DNA of 35,605 nt, taken from Verrucomicrobiota bacterium. Lineage in GTDB: Bacteria > Verrucomicrobiota > Verrucomicrobiia > Limisphaerales > JACRJZ01. The first letter of the stretch is position 1; every line of letters begins with the position of its first letter. The stretch lies in contig JACRJZ010000009.1 in NCBI GenBank assembly GCA_016219875.1, positions 1 through 35,605 on the forward strand. Reading direction: 5' to 3'. Positions 28,798 through 35,605 of the stretch are shown here, in pieces. Below the pieces are notes generated by a model. The model was given only the letters and a program-made list of their open reading frames with translations, searched no databases and was not told the origin of the DNA. Both the position numbers and the translations under genes were made by a program.

Positions 28798-29673
28798 ATG
28801 GAACTGCGGCAATTGCGTTACTTCGTCGGTGTCGCGCGGGAACAGAGCTTCACGCGGGCGGCGGCCAAACTGCGCGTGGCCCAGCCCGCCCTCAGCCGGC
28901 AGATTCGCCAGCTCGAAGACGAAGTGGGCGTGGTGTTGCTGGAACGCGGGGCGCGGGGCGTCCGGCTCACCGAGGCGGGTGAAGTGTTTCTCGCGGACGC
29001 GGCGGCGTTGCTCGAACAAAGCGCGCAGGCGGTGCGGCGCACGCGGATGAGCGGCCAGCATCAGCAGCGACAGCTCAACGTGGGTTACGTGTGGGGTCTG
29101 TTCCACACCCTCGTGCCGCCGTGGGTGGCGCGGTTCCGTCAGCGCAACCCGGAGGTGGCCGTGAACCTGTTCGACCTTACCGCCACCCAACAGGCCGAGA
29201 TGCTGGGTCGGGGAAAACTCGATCTGGGATTCATTGGTTTCGCGCTGGAGGCGGATGCCGCCCGGCTGGCCAAGCGGAAAGTTGGCCAATGTGCTTTCAT
29301 GGCCGCGCTGCCCGCGCATCACCCGGCGGCGGGGAAACGAAAAGTCGCGCTGACTACGCTGGCCCAGGATTTCTTCATTGTGATTTCCGAACAGACTTAT
29401 CCCGGAGCGGCGCGTTTTCTCAAGGAAGCCTGCCGCAAGGCCGGGTTCCGGCCGAAGATTCTGCAGACTGCCGAACGCGGTTACACGATTCTGGGGCTGG
29501 TGGCCGGGAACTGCGGCGTGACGCTGCTGCCGGAATCACTGCAAGCGCTGCCGCATCCGGGCGTGGTATTTCGTCCGCTGCTCGACGCGCCCCAAGGCGA
29601 CTTGTTCGTAGCCTGGAATCCGGCCTCGGAATCGCCCGCCGCGCGGACGTTCGTTGCGTCTCTGTCCCTGTAG
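28798..29673 (+). CDS. LysR-family transcriptional regulator
   Basis: The start at 28798 (MELRQLRYFVGVAREQSFTR) fits the family; an in-frame ATG at 28744 would add 18 unlikely residues. The 291-residue protein has the LysR winged helix-turn-helix (1-60; AAAKLRVAQPALSRQIRQLE) and a linker helix. The effector-binding domain (about 85-291) shows NVGYVWGLFHTLVPPWVARF, KLDLGFIGFALE and GYTILGLVAGNCGVTLLPE, close to the CbnR/BenM/CatR type that binds aromatic-type effectors. It is transcribed divergently from the aminotransferase with only about 80 bases between start codons, the usual layout for a LysR protein and its target. Confidence 0.94.
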   Translation: MELRQLRYFVGVAREQSFTRAAAKLRVAQPALSRQIRQLEDEVGVVLLERGARGVRLTEAGEVFLADAAALLEQSAQAVRRTRMSGQHQQRQLNVGYVWGLFHTLVPPWVARFRQRNPEVAVNLFDLTATQQAEMLGRGKLDLGFIGFALEADAARLAKRKVGQCAFMAALPAHHPAAGKRKVALTTLAQDFFIVISEQTYPGAARFLKEACRKAGFRPKILQTAERGYTILGLVAGNCGVTLLPESLQALPHPGVVFRPLLDAPQGDLFVAWNPASESPAARTFVASLSL

Positions 29674-29675
29674 AG

Positions 29676-29800
29676 GAACCACGAAACACACGAAACACAC
29701 GAAAGGAAAGTCCGAAACCGGGTTTAAGGTGGACGTCTCCGTCTAGTCTCATCGCAGCACCCGGATTTCTTCGGTGTCCCTTTCGTGTATTTCGCGGTTC
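29676..29800. repeat. GAACCACGAAACACACGAAA inverted-repeat element
   Basis: The 125-base element between the convergent lysR and TIR genes has GAACCACGAAACACACGAAA at its left end and TTTCGTGTATTTCGCGGTTC at its right end, forming imperfect long arms. Its words recur at 203-232. It may also serve as a bidirectional transcription end for the two convergent genes. Confidence 0.75.
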
Positions 29801-29817
29801 AAGGAATTGGCTCCTGC

Positions 29818-32800
29818 TCAGTCTCTCTTCAACTGTTCCAGCAGGGCGCCGGCTTCGTCGTAGGCGGCTTTGTAGGTGTAATCGGGAGGGCCGTCGCAGG
29901 TGGCGAGACGGCGGGCTTTCTGGGCGTGGTCTTTCGCGGCGGCTTTGTCGCCGCGGGTGAGGGCGAGCTTGGCGAGTTCCAGGTGGGCGTCCGCGCATTG
30001 CAGGACGTAGCCGCTGCGCTCGGTGATGAGCAGCGCCTCCTCGGCCAACCGCTGGGCCTCGTCCGACGCGCCGGTGGCGGCGCGCAGCCGCGCCAGGTCA
30101 ATGAGGATGTCGGCTTCGTCCATCACATCGTTGATGCGGCGGCAGCGTTCCAGCGCCTCGTGCAAATGGCGCTCGGCCTCGTCAGTCTGGCCGGCAACGC
30201 GGTGCGCCGCGCCCAGTAGCCAGTGCGCCTCCGCAAAGTCGCGTGGATGTAGGTAACGGGTACGCGCTGTCTCATCCTCTAGTTCCAGCGCGTGGCGCGC
30301 GGATTCCAGCACGGAATTCGGAACGCGTGACTCGGAACTGCCTCCTGCTCGCAGCAGCAGCAGTTCACGTAGAGCACGGTAGGCCCACGTCAAGGCTTGC
30401 CCTCGAACGTAGCTCTGTTTCTCGAACATTTTCAGCGCTGTTGTCAGTTCCTTTTCCGACTCGTCCCACGCGCCGCGATAGGCCAGCAGCAGGCCCAATT
30501 CACGGTGCCCAATCGCCTCCCGGCGCTCGACCTTGACCTCCCGGCCCAGCGCGATGCTGCGGCGCAGTTTGGCCTCGGCAGCCCGTAGCGCGCCGATGGG
30601 AAGTTGAGCCATGTAAGCCACGTTCCCCAAGCCCATGGCGAGGTCCGTCTTGTTGCTGTGCTTTTCACGGATGAAGTTGCACTGCACATACAGCGGTACG
30701 GCGCGGAGGAGCTGGCCGCTGAGGGAGTAGGAGTTTGCCAGCGAATTCAGCGTCCAGGCTTGCCAGCGTTCGTCTTTCAGACGCGGCGGGCGGTCTTCGC
30801 CGTCGGGAAAGAGCGCACGCAGCAGATCAATGATCAACTGGTAGGCGCCAAGCTGGAAGTAAAGCGTGCCATGAAGGCGGTCGCGGAAGAGCGCGCACGC
30901 TTCGTCAAACTGCCCGGCGCGAACGGTGTGGTGATAGAGTTCGATCACCGGGGTCAAGTCTTTCAGACGCGTCACCTTGTCTGGCTGGGGCACGCCGGCA
31001 AAGTAATCGCGCAAGCGGGTGTGGGCGGCGACGCGGTCGGTCGCGGCCAACCGGTCGTAGGCGTAGCGCCGCACGATGGGGTGCAGGTCGAACCGACCCT
31101 CCTTCGTGTCGTGGTGCAGCAGCCCGCGCGCAACCAGATCGCGAAGGTCCTTGTCGAGGGAACCCTCACCCGCCCTTCGGGCACCCTCTCCCGTCCGACG
31201 GGAGAGGGCGAGCGCATCCGGCGTCGGTACGATGTCGCGCGGCTGCTTCGTCCCAGCGCGTCCGGCGCTTCTCCCTCTCCCATCGGATGGGAGAGGGCCG
31301 GGGTGAGGGTTGTCCGCTTCCGCCAGCGCCTTGAGCGCGTCGTATTTCACCGGGCTGCGGAAGCAGGCGATGCGGCCCAGCAACGCCTGCCGCTCCGGCG
31401 TGAGGCTGTCGTAAGCCGTCTCCAGCACGTGATGCTGGCGCTGCACCAAGTCGCCGCTCACGTCCAACCGCTTCGCGGCGGCGATGTCGCCGGGTTGCTG
31501 GAAATCACCCACGATCAAGCCGGCCAGCAATCGCAGGCTGAGCGGATGATAGCCGTAAGGTTCGCACGCCTGCTCGATCTCGGTGTGCGTCCCGCGGATG
31601 CCTTGGGCGCGGAAAAACTCCACCGCGTCGGCGGGCTGCATCTGCCTGAGTTCCTCCTCGCGGCAACCTTGCAGCAATCCGGCGCCCTTCGCCTCCAGCA
31701 CGCGCGGGCAAAGCCGCGTAGTGAGCAGAACTTTGGCGCGAATCCCTGGGAGCGTGGCGACGCCGCGGAGGAAGATTTCGGCGAGTGGGGAGAGGCAATC
31801 GCAGTCGTTGTAGCGGCAGGCATCTTTGCCTGCCGTAGAGCCGGGCATCCTGCCCGGCGGCACTGGCGCGGAAGCGTTCGCGGCGCTGGTATTGTCGATA
31901 GCCTTGCCGGGCGGCAGGATGCCGTCCTCTACGGCAGGCGGGACGCCCGCCGCTACTTCGTCGCCTTGGTAGGCGGCGTTGAGGCCGCCATACGCGCGGA
32001 GGGCGCGTTCGAAGCCGTCGAGGACGAGTAGCGTCCCGCCAGAGCACAAGGCCTGCAACAACGCCGTGAGTTGATCGCGCGCGGACATCGAGCCGACTGC
32101 CATTCGTTCGCCGTAGAGGTATTGCAGCGTCTCGACCAGGAAGTGCTCAAAGCTGGCGTCGCCTTCGTAGAAGCTCCACCAGACGACGCGCGGCCAGGCG
32201 GCGGGGGCCACGTCCTGGGTGAGCCAATGCCAGACGAGCGCGCTTTTGCCGAAGCCGCCCAGCGCGCGCAGGCTCAGCAGCGGATGCGCGGGGTCCGCCT
32301 CCAACCAGCGGGAAAGCATTTCGCGCTCGGCGAGGCGCCCGGTGAAGTTAGGCGGCATGGGATACGGATGGGCTAGAAACCAGTGGCCGCGCTCCGGTTG
32401 CTTCGGCGGCTCCGGCTCCGGCCGTTTGTCGAGGGCGGTGAGAAGCTGGCGCCAGGCGAGGTCGTGGTCCGCACCGTCGGTGAAGTCGATGTGGGTGAGC
32501 GCGGCGATACTGAGGGGCTTCTCGCACTCGGTCCGAAGTAATGGAACGATGCGATGGTCGCGATTCGCCGGGTCGAGCGTCTGCGCCATCCGAAACTCGA
32601 TCTCGCACCATTCGCTCTCGAGGTAATTCGGCGTGAGGACCAGCAGAGTTTTGCGGCACTTCACAACGCCGTGCTCCATTTCTTTGATGCTCGCCGCGCC
32701 AGGCGTGAAGTCGCGGAAATAAATGATGGCTTTCAGCCCGGCCTCCTCCAAGCGCTTCAACAATTCTCCGCGCACCCACGCCTTGTCCTTGCTGGAATAG

Positions 32801-32841
32801 GAAATGAAGACGTCGAACTCGAATTGATCTCGATCAGTCAT
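29818..32841 (-). CDS. TIR-STAND (NB-ARC-like) ATPase with TPR-like C-terminus
   Basis: The 1007-residue protein has a TIR domain (about 7-125; FDVFISYSSKDKAW, then SEWCEIEF with the putative NADase Glu82). A STAND/NB-ARC ATPase follows (about 160-480): P-loop GGFGKSAL (195-202), Walker B LLVLDGFER (271-279), VLLTTRL (371-377), and PYGYHPLSLRLLAGL as the GxP motif. The winged-helix part (about 480-600) ends in FDLHPIVRRYAYDRL, the LHP/MHD-like position. The rest is a helical TPR-like sensor (about 640-1005). GGAGG nine bases upstream supports the start. Proteins of this architecture act as NLR-like antiphage sensors that trigger NAD+ loss; that role here is inferred. Two repeat insertions add residues about 296-344 and 511-559. 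Confidence 0.93.
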   Translation of the reverse strand: MTDRDQFEFDVFISYSSKDKAWVRGELLKRLEEAGLKAIIYFRDFTPGAASIKEMEHGVVKCRKTLLVLTPNYLESEWCEIEFRMAQTLDPANRDHRIVPLLRTECEKPLSIAALTHIDFTDGADHDLAWRQLLTALDKRPEPEPPKQPERGHWFLAHPYPMPPNFTGRLAEREMLSRWLEADPAHPLLSLRALGGFGKSALVWHWLTQDVAPAAWPRVVWWSFYEGDASFEHFLVETLQYLYGERMAVGSMSARDQLTALLQALCSGGTLLVLDGFERALRAYGGLNAAYQGDEVAAGVPPAVEDGILPPGKAIDNTSAANASAPVPPGRMPGSTAGKDACRYNDCDCLSPLAEIFLRGVATLPGIRAKVLLTTRLCPRVLEAKGAGLLQGCREEELRQMQPADAVEFFRAQGIRGTHTEIEQACEPYGYHPLSLRLLAGLIVGDFQQPGDIAAAKRLDVSGDLVQRQHHVLETAYDSLTPERQALLGRIACFRSPVKYDALKALAEADNPHPGPLPSDGRGRSAGRAGTKQPRDIVPTPDALALSRRTGEGARRAGEGSLDKDLRDLVARGLLHHDTKEGRFDLHPIVRRYAYDRLAATDRVAAHTRLRDYFAGVPQPDKVTRLKDLTPVIELYHHTVRAGQFDEACALFRDRLHGTLYFQLGAYQLIIDLLRALFPDGEDRPPRLKDERWQAWTLNSLANSYSLSGQLLRAVPLYVQCNFIREKHSNKTDLAMGLGNVAYMAQLPIGALRAAEAKLRRSIALGREVKVERREAIGHRELGLLLAYRGAWDESEKELTTALKMFEKQSYVRGQALTWAYRALRELLLLRAGGSSESRVPNSVLESARHALELEDETARTRYLHPRDFAEAHWLLGAAHRVAGQTDEAERHLHEALERCRRINDVMDEADILIDLARLRAATGASDEAQRLAEEALLITERSGYVLQCADAHLELAKLALTRGDKAAAKDHAQKARRLATCDGPPDYTYKAAYDEAGALLEQLKRD
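31163..31309. repeat. In-frame CCCTCACC/GGTGAGGG repeat inside the TIR-STAND gene
   Basis: 147 bases (49 codons) are bounded by CCCTCACC and GGTGAGGG, with internal palindromes at 31184-31208 (CCCTCTCCCGTC...) and 31273-31297 (CCCTCTCCCATC...). On the minus strand it begins HPGPLPSDGRG and ends RRTGEGARRAGEG, the same frame and order as the treY copy. It lies in the winged-helix domain between KALAEAD and LDKDLRDLVARG. Confidence 0.88.
31810..31956. repeat. In-frame GTAGCGGC...GCCGCTAC repeat inside the TIR-STAND gene
   Basis: 147 bases (49 codons) have ends GTAGCGGCAGGC and GCCCGCCGCTAC (11 of 12 paired) plus inner hairpins built of GCCGGGCATCCTGCCCGGC and GGCAGGCATCTTTGCCTGCC. Read in the gene's frame it gives AAGVPPAVEDGILPPGK and on to GKDACRYND. 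It sits between Walker B and the VLLTTR motif, in a loop of the ATPase domain. Confidence 0.85.
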
Positions 32842-33108
32842 GGCAGTTGTCCTCCGCTGTGCGGGCGGGCGGGCGACAGTCCTGAGGCAGACCGGGCTTT
32901 TCCATTCTCTGGCCGGTCTTCAGCAGACGTTCCTCACCATTCTTGCCCCGAGTTCTCATAAGCTGACCGGCGGATCGTAGCCACGGCGGCATGACGGCGG
33001 CAATGAATTCCTCAAAAAGCGGAAAACAGCAGGCTTGGGGAAGGGGAGCTACGCGAGTCCTTGAAGGCGTTCACCGAGCCGCTCCAGCCCAACCTGGGTG
33101 GCTTTCTT

Positions 33109-33195
33109 TGGTGCCGACGGAGGGGGTCGAACCCACACACTCTCACGAGTACCAGATTTTGAGTCTAGCGCGTCTGCCAATTCCGCCACGTCGGC
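33109..33195 (-). tRNA. tRNA-Leu (CAA)
   Basis: On the minus strand it starts GCCGACGTGGCGGAATTGGC and folds as a class II tRNA: acceptor stem GCCGACG/CGTCGGC, anticodon arm CTAGA-CTCAAAA-TCTGG with anticodon CAA, a long variable arm (TACTCGTGAGAGTG) and the T arm GGGTTCGACCCCC. The CCA end is encoded (33109-33111). It reads UUG codons. It lies 80 bases from the integrase start, with its 5' end facing the integrase, so it may mark an element boundary. Confidence 0.93.
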
Positions 33196-33239
33196 AACAC
33201 TAACCACCAATCACTTACGACCAAATAACAGGCTTCCGG

Positions 33240-33269
33240 TTGACCTTGTGCTACTGTCTGTGCTAGTTT
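33240..33269 (+). promoter_or_regulatory. Integrase promoter, probably leaderless
   Basis: TTGACC (33240-33245), an 18-base spacer and TAGTTT (33264-33269). The expected start of transcription falls at or within a base or two of the ATG at 33276, and no Shine-Dalgarno sequence is present. Confidence 0.5.
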
Positions 33270-33275
33270 TACGGC

Positions 33276-34556
33276 ATGAAAGCAATTGCAGCCGCGAGCA
33301 ACATTCGCGGCAACCCGGCCCAGACTGCGACTCAACGTCAACACAAGACCGGACAATACGTTAAAGTCTTCGATCCGCGCAAGCGGAGAGTGCGGGGATT
33401 GTGGCAGCGCAACGGCGCGTATTATGCGCAGATCATGCTGGCCGATGCCGCCACCGGCCGGAAGTGTGTTCGGCGCGTCCGCTTGGAGGATTCCGACAGC
33501 AACCCGGTTCAAACCGTGGCCGAGGCCGTCAAACGGATGAACGCGCTCAAGGTCAAGCGGGAGGAAAACAGGCTGGCCTTGACTCCGAAGCGTGCGCCCA
33601 CCTTCAGTGCCTATGCCGAGCAGTACTTCGATTACTACGAGAAGGTCAAAGACGCAAAGCGGGACAGCACGCTCTACACCGAGCGCGTTTGCATCAATCA
33701 TTGGAAGGAGCATCTGGGACAAATCCGCCTCAATCAGATCAACCGCGCTCTCGTCAATTCCTACATTGCCAAGCGGCAGGCCGCCGGGAGAAGTGGGCGG
33801 ACGGTCAACCTGGAAGTGATCGCCTTTCGCAACGTCATGAAACGGGCGCTCGACGATGGTTGGATCACGCGGCTACCCACGGAGAATCTGCGCCCGCTCA
33901 AGTGGACGCCCCGCAAGCGGCGCTTGATGACTCCGGCTGAAGTTGACCGGCTGTGCGCGGCGGCCCTGAAGTCCAATGACAACGGCCAACTGAAATTCAA
34001 GAACGGACAAGAGTTTGCCGACTACGTGCGGTTTCTCCAATACTCAGGCGCGCGGCGCAACGAAGCGTTGCGAATTCGCTGGGCCGACGTTGATTTCGAA
34101 CGCCGGCTGTTGACCATTGGCGCAGACGGGCAGACGAAGAACCGGCAGCACCGCGTGGTGGACCTCAATCCCAAGCTGGAAGCTCACTTGAGGAGCATGG
34201 CCGCACGCCGCGCCCCGGATTCACAGTGGGTGTTCCCATCGCCGCAGCGAGGCGACCGGGACATGCCGGGCAAGAGTTTCGTGGAAACCATGCGCTTGGT
34301 GCGTGACGAGGCGAGGCTGACGGGCCTCGGCTTCCATGATCTTCGTCACTTCTTTTGTTCCATGTGCGTGATGTCTGGCATCGACTTCATGACGATCGCA
34401 AAATGGGTGGGCCACCAGGATGGGGGTATTTTGATCGGAAAGGTGTACGGGCATCTTTCCAACGAGCACACCCAGAGGCAGGCCCAGAAAGTGGTGTTCG
34501 GATCGGTCGTGATGGAAGGCTCAGCAGCAGTTCAGCCCTTGGCAAGTTCTACCTGA
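33276..34556 (+). CDS. Tyrosine recombinase (phage-type integrase)
   Basis: The 426-residue protein has an N-terminal basic arm-binding region, a core-binding SAM-like domain (about 107-205; TFSAYAEQYFDYYEK...) and a catalytic domain (about 215-405). Active-site residues are readable: Arg260 in SGARRNEAL, Lys288 in GQTKNRQHR, His354 and Arg357 in GFHDLRHFF, His380 in WVGHQDG, and the nucleophile Tyr391 in GKVYGHLS. It catalyses site-specific integration or excision. It stands next to a tRNA gene and two HTH genes, typical of an integrative element that continues to the right. The predicted promoter makes the transcript leaderless. Confidence 0.95.
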   Translation: MKAIAAASNIRGNPAQTATQRQHKTGQYVKVFDPRKRRVRGLWQRNGAYYAQIMLADAATGRKCVRRVRLEDSDSNPVQTVAEAVKRMNALKVKREENRLALTPKRAPTFSAYAEQYFDYYEKVKDAKRDSTLYTERVCINHWKEHLGQIRLNQINRALVNSYIAKRQAAGRSGRTVNLEVIAFRNVMKRALDDGWITRLPTENLRPLKWTPRKRRLMTPAEVDRLCAAALKSNDNGQLKFKNGQEFADYVRFLQYSGARRNEALRIRWADVDFERRLLTIGADGQTKNRQHRVVDLNPKLEAHLRSMAARRAPDSQWVFPSPQRGDRDMPGKSFVETMRLVRDEARLTGLGFHDLRHFFCSMCVMSGIDFMTIAKWVGHQDGGILIGKVYGHLSNEHTQRQAQKVVFGSVVMEGSAAVQPLASST

Positions 34557-34578
34557 CATGAAGCACCGCCGTTAATTA

Positions 34579-34607
34579 TTGACTCCAGTCCGCTAATAGA
34601 TTATGGA
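34579..34607 (+). promoter_or_regulatory. Promoter of the first HTH gene
   Basis: TTGACT (34579-34584), a 17-base spacer and TATGGA (34602-34607) lie just before the ATG at 34617, leaving a leader of only a few bases. The preceding GTTAATTATTGAC is nearly palindromic and overlaps the -35 box, a possible operator. Confidence 0.42.
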
Positions 34608-34616
34608 ACTGATCCA

Positions 34617-34988
34617 ATGACCGATGCCATTGCATTAAGCCAGTTGTCGGCGGCGACTCTTCCCACCCGGAAAGTCCGCAAGGGAGTACTGGATTACCTG
34701 CTGCATTTCCGCGAAATCAGCAACCGTGAAGGCGGGCTGGTTCCTATCGCGACAGCGGCCGCTATTTTGGGCGTGAGTAAACAGCGGGTGCATGATCTGG
34801 TCCGCGAGGGCACCCTGCGCACTACTGAAATCTACGGCAAGAAGTGGCTGTCGGGGAATGAATTGGAATCGTTCGTGAAGTTGCAGCGCAAGGCCGGACG
34901 CCCGTGGAAGGAACCGAGTGTGAAGGAAATGTGGCGGGCAGCGTTGGACGGGACACGCGAACAGTGGGTGGATGAAAATAAAAGTTGA
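34617..34988 (+). CDS. Helix-turn-helix (excisionase-like) DNA-binding protein
   Basis: The 123-residue protein has a central MerR/excisionase-type helix-turn-helix with wing (about 40-82; IATAAAILGVSKQRVHDLVR then TTEIYGKKWLSGNELESF). An N-terminal helical region and a charged C-terminal tail (KAGRPWKEPSVKEMWRAAL) flank it. Proteins like this act as recombination-directionality factors or as element regulators. It directly follows the integrase (60-base gap), supporting an excision or control role for the same element. Confidence 0.82.
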   Translation: MTDAIALSQLSAATLPTRKVRKGVLDYLLHFREISNREGGLVPIATAAAILGVSKQRVHDLVREGTLRTTEIYGKKWLSGNELESFVKLQRKAGRPWKEPSVKEMWRAALDGTREQWVDENKS

Positions 34989-35013
34989 CTAAGACATGGT
35001 GTTAATTTACACC
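34985..35013 (+). promoter_or_regulatory. Promoter of the second HTH gene with overlapping operator-like palindrome
   Basis: TTGACT (34985-34990) overlaps the stop codon of the upstream gene; after 17 bases TACACC takes the -10 place and the ATG follows at 35021. The near-palindrome GGTGTTAATTTACACC (34998-35013) covers the spacer and -10 box, where a dimeric repressor would block transcription. Confidence 0.42.
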
Positions 35014-35020
35014 TGCACTC

Positions 35021-35320
35021 ATGACGAGTGCAGTGTATGGGCAATACGGCAGATCGGTGCTTGCGGGGGCGCGAACAGATTCTATTTCGGATGGGAACGG
35101 CCAAGCGGCGTTCATCAGCCTCTCGGCTTGGATTGAACAGGTCGGCGTCACCGCCTGCACCGCTTGGCGCTGGCGGAGGAAAGGCTGGCTGAAGACCGTC
35201 AATATCTGCGGGCGCCAGTACCTCACCCGTCAGGCCATTGAGGATTTTTTGGCCCGCGCCGAGATGGGCGAGTTCGCCCAAGTGCATAAGGTTCCCGCTC
35301 GAAAGGAGAAAGAGCAATGA
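35021..35320 (+). CDS. Small helix-turn-helix protein (excisionase/AlpA-like)
   Basis: The 99-residue protein has a single winged helix-turn-helix at about 33-75 (SLSAWIEQVGVTACTAWRWR then KTVNICGRQYLTRQAIEDF), the layout of Xis/AlpA-type proteins. The N-terminal 30 residues are polar and probably disordered. It is the second such protein after the integrase. Its stop overlaps the start of the next short frame (ATGA), suggesting an operon of element genes reading to the right. Confidence 0.8.
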   Translation: MTSAVYGQYGRSVLAGARTDSISDGNGQAAFISLSAWIEQVGVTACTAWRWRRKGWLKTVNICGRQYLTRQAIEDFLARAEMGEFAQVHKVPARKEKEQ

Positions 35321-35451
35321 ACCTCCACATTGGTCCTTTCCCCAAGTGGGTTCCGCCCACCAATTTCCTTCCGTGTCCTGGCCAGACAGGGAGGGCAGTT
35401 CAACAACGGCCAGAGCAAACAATGAGTACAAATATACATCTGTATGATTAG
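35317..35451 (+). CDS. Short open frame of 44 codons, unknown
   Basis: It starts with an ATGA overlap at the stop of the HTH gene and has AAGGAG eight bases upstream, so translation is plausible. The product (MNLHIGPFPKWVPP...) is Pro-rich with no recognised family. It overlaps the start of the next gene by eight bases. It could be a real small protein or a coupling leader. Confidence 0.4.
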   Translation: MNLHIGPFPKWVPPTNFLPCPGQTGRAVQQRPEQTMSTNIHLYD

Positions 35452-35605
35452 CGAAATGCTTGTGCTGGAAGAGGGGGAACGGTCCTTCAACTCGAAGACC
35501 GGGCCCAAGAAGGAGTACGTGGTTTCCATCCGCGACGCGGGGCAGGGCGAACGTTGCACCAACAACTTCGTCTATTCCCTGAATGACGAGGAGAAAGACC
35601 GCTAC
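35444..35605 (+). CDS. Start of a gene cut by the window end
   Basis: An open frame of 54 codons begins MISEMLVLEEGERSFNSKTG and runs off the right edge. It is polar with alternating strand-like stretches (EYVVSIRD, NNFVYSL), compatible with a small beta-rich protein, but no family is recognised. ATG at 35456 is an alternative start. It is likely part of the integrative element. Confidence 0.5.
   Translation, partial: MISEMLVLEEGERSFNSKTGPKKEYVVSIRDAGQGERCTNNFVYSLNDEEKDRY

Noticed and set aside
29091..29960. Plus-strand frame overlapping lysR and continuing past it
   Set aside because: It runs in another frame of the lysR gene and then through the repeat at 29676-29800, with no start signal or family match.

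Overview
The window looks like a GC-rich chromosome segment of a Verrucomicrobiota-type bacterium (Pedosphaera/Limisphaerales-like). This placement is an inference. It rests on the gene families present (DUF3568 lipoprotein, DUF6036 nucleotidyltransferase, Tat-exported isomerase-like protein, TreS-maltokinase fusion, DUF3536 GH57) and on the many short palindromic repeats. No marker gene is present to settle it.

Layout. 1-135 is the 3' end (domains V and VI) of a group II intron running in from the left. 260-1138 is an unknown membrane-anchored protein. 1431-11862 is a four-gene minus-strand operon for alpha-glucan/trehalose metabolism, transcribed treS-maltokinase, GH57/DUF3536, treY, treZ. 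12365-19900 is an envelope/stress block: PRC-barrel/BON protein, trypsin-like protease, DUF3568 lipoprotein, an overlapping sigma-54 response regulator and histidine kinase pair, a coiled-coil lipoprotein and a 53-residue DUF1328 membrane protein. Several of these genes have -24/-12 (GG-N10-GC) motifs upstream, suggesting a local sigma-54 regulon. Together with trehalose synthesis this reads as an osmotic, desiccation or envelope stress neighbourhood.

20409-25890 holds secreted carbohydrate-active and related proteins: a GH5 cellulase-like enzyme, a Tat-exported sugar isomerase-like protein, a BNR-repeat protein and a second clan-A glycosidase-like protein. The last one runs in frame, with no stop, through a fragment of pyruvate phosphate dikinase (PPDK) and into a DUF6036-type nucleotidyltransferase. 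That nucleotidyltransferase overlaps a small partner gene, and a second PPDK scrap lies just beyond, so this is a rearranged spot. A divergent aminotransferase/LysR pair follows, then a 1007-residue TIR-STAND-TPR protein that resembles bacterial NLR-like defence proteins.

The right end (33109-35605) has a tRNA-Leu(CAA), a tyrosine integrase, two small helix-turn-helix proteins and the start of further genes, i.e. one end of an integrative element that continues off the window. The integrase and both HTH genes each carry a TTGAC box 36-38 bases before the start codon, as expected for leaderless or nearly leaderless transcripts.

The most unusual theme is that palindromic repeats, several bounded by GTAGC...GCTAC and others by CCCTCACC...GGTGAGGG, lie between genes and also in frame inside treZ, treY, the aminotransferase and (twice) the TIR-STAND gene. 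There they add about 28-49 residues of repeat-encoded protein each without breaking the frame.
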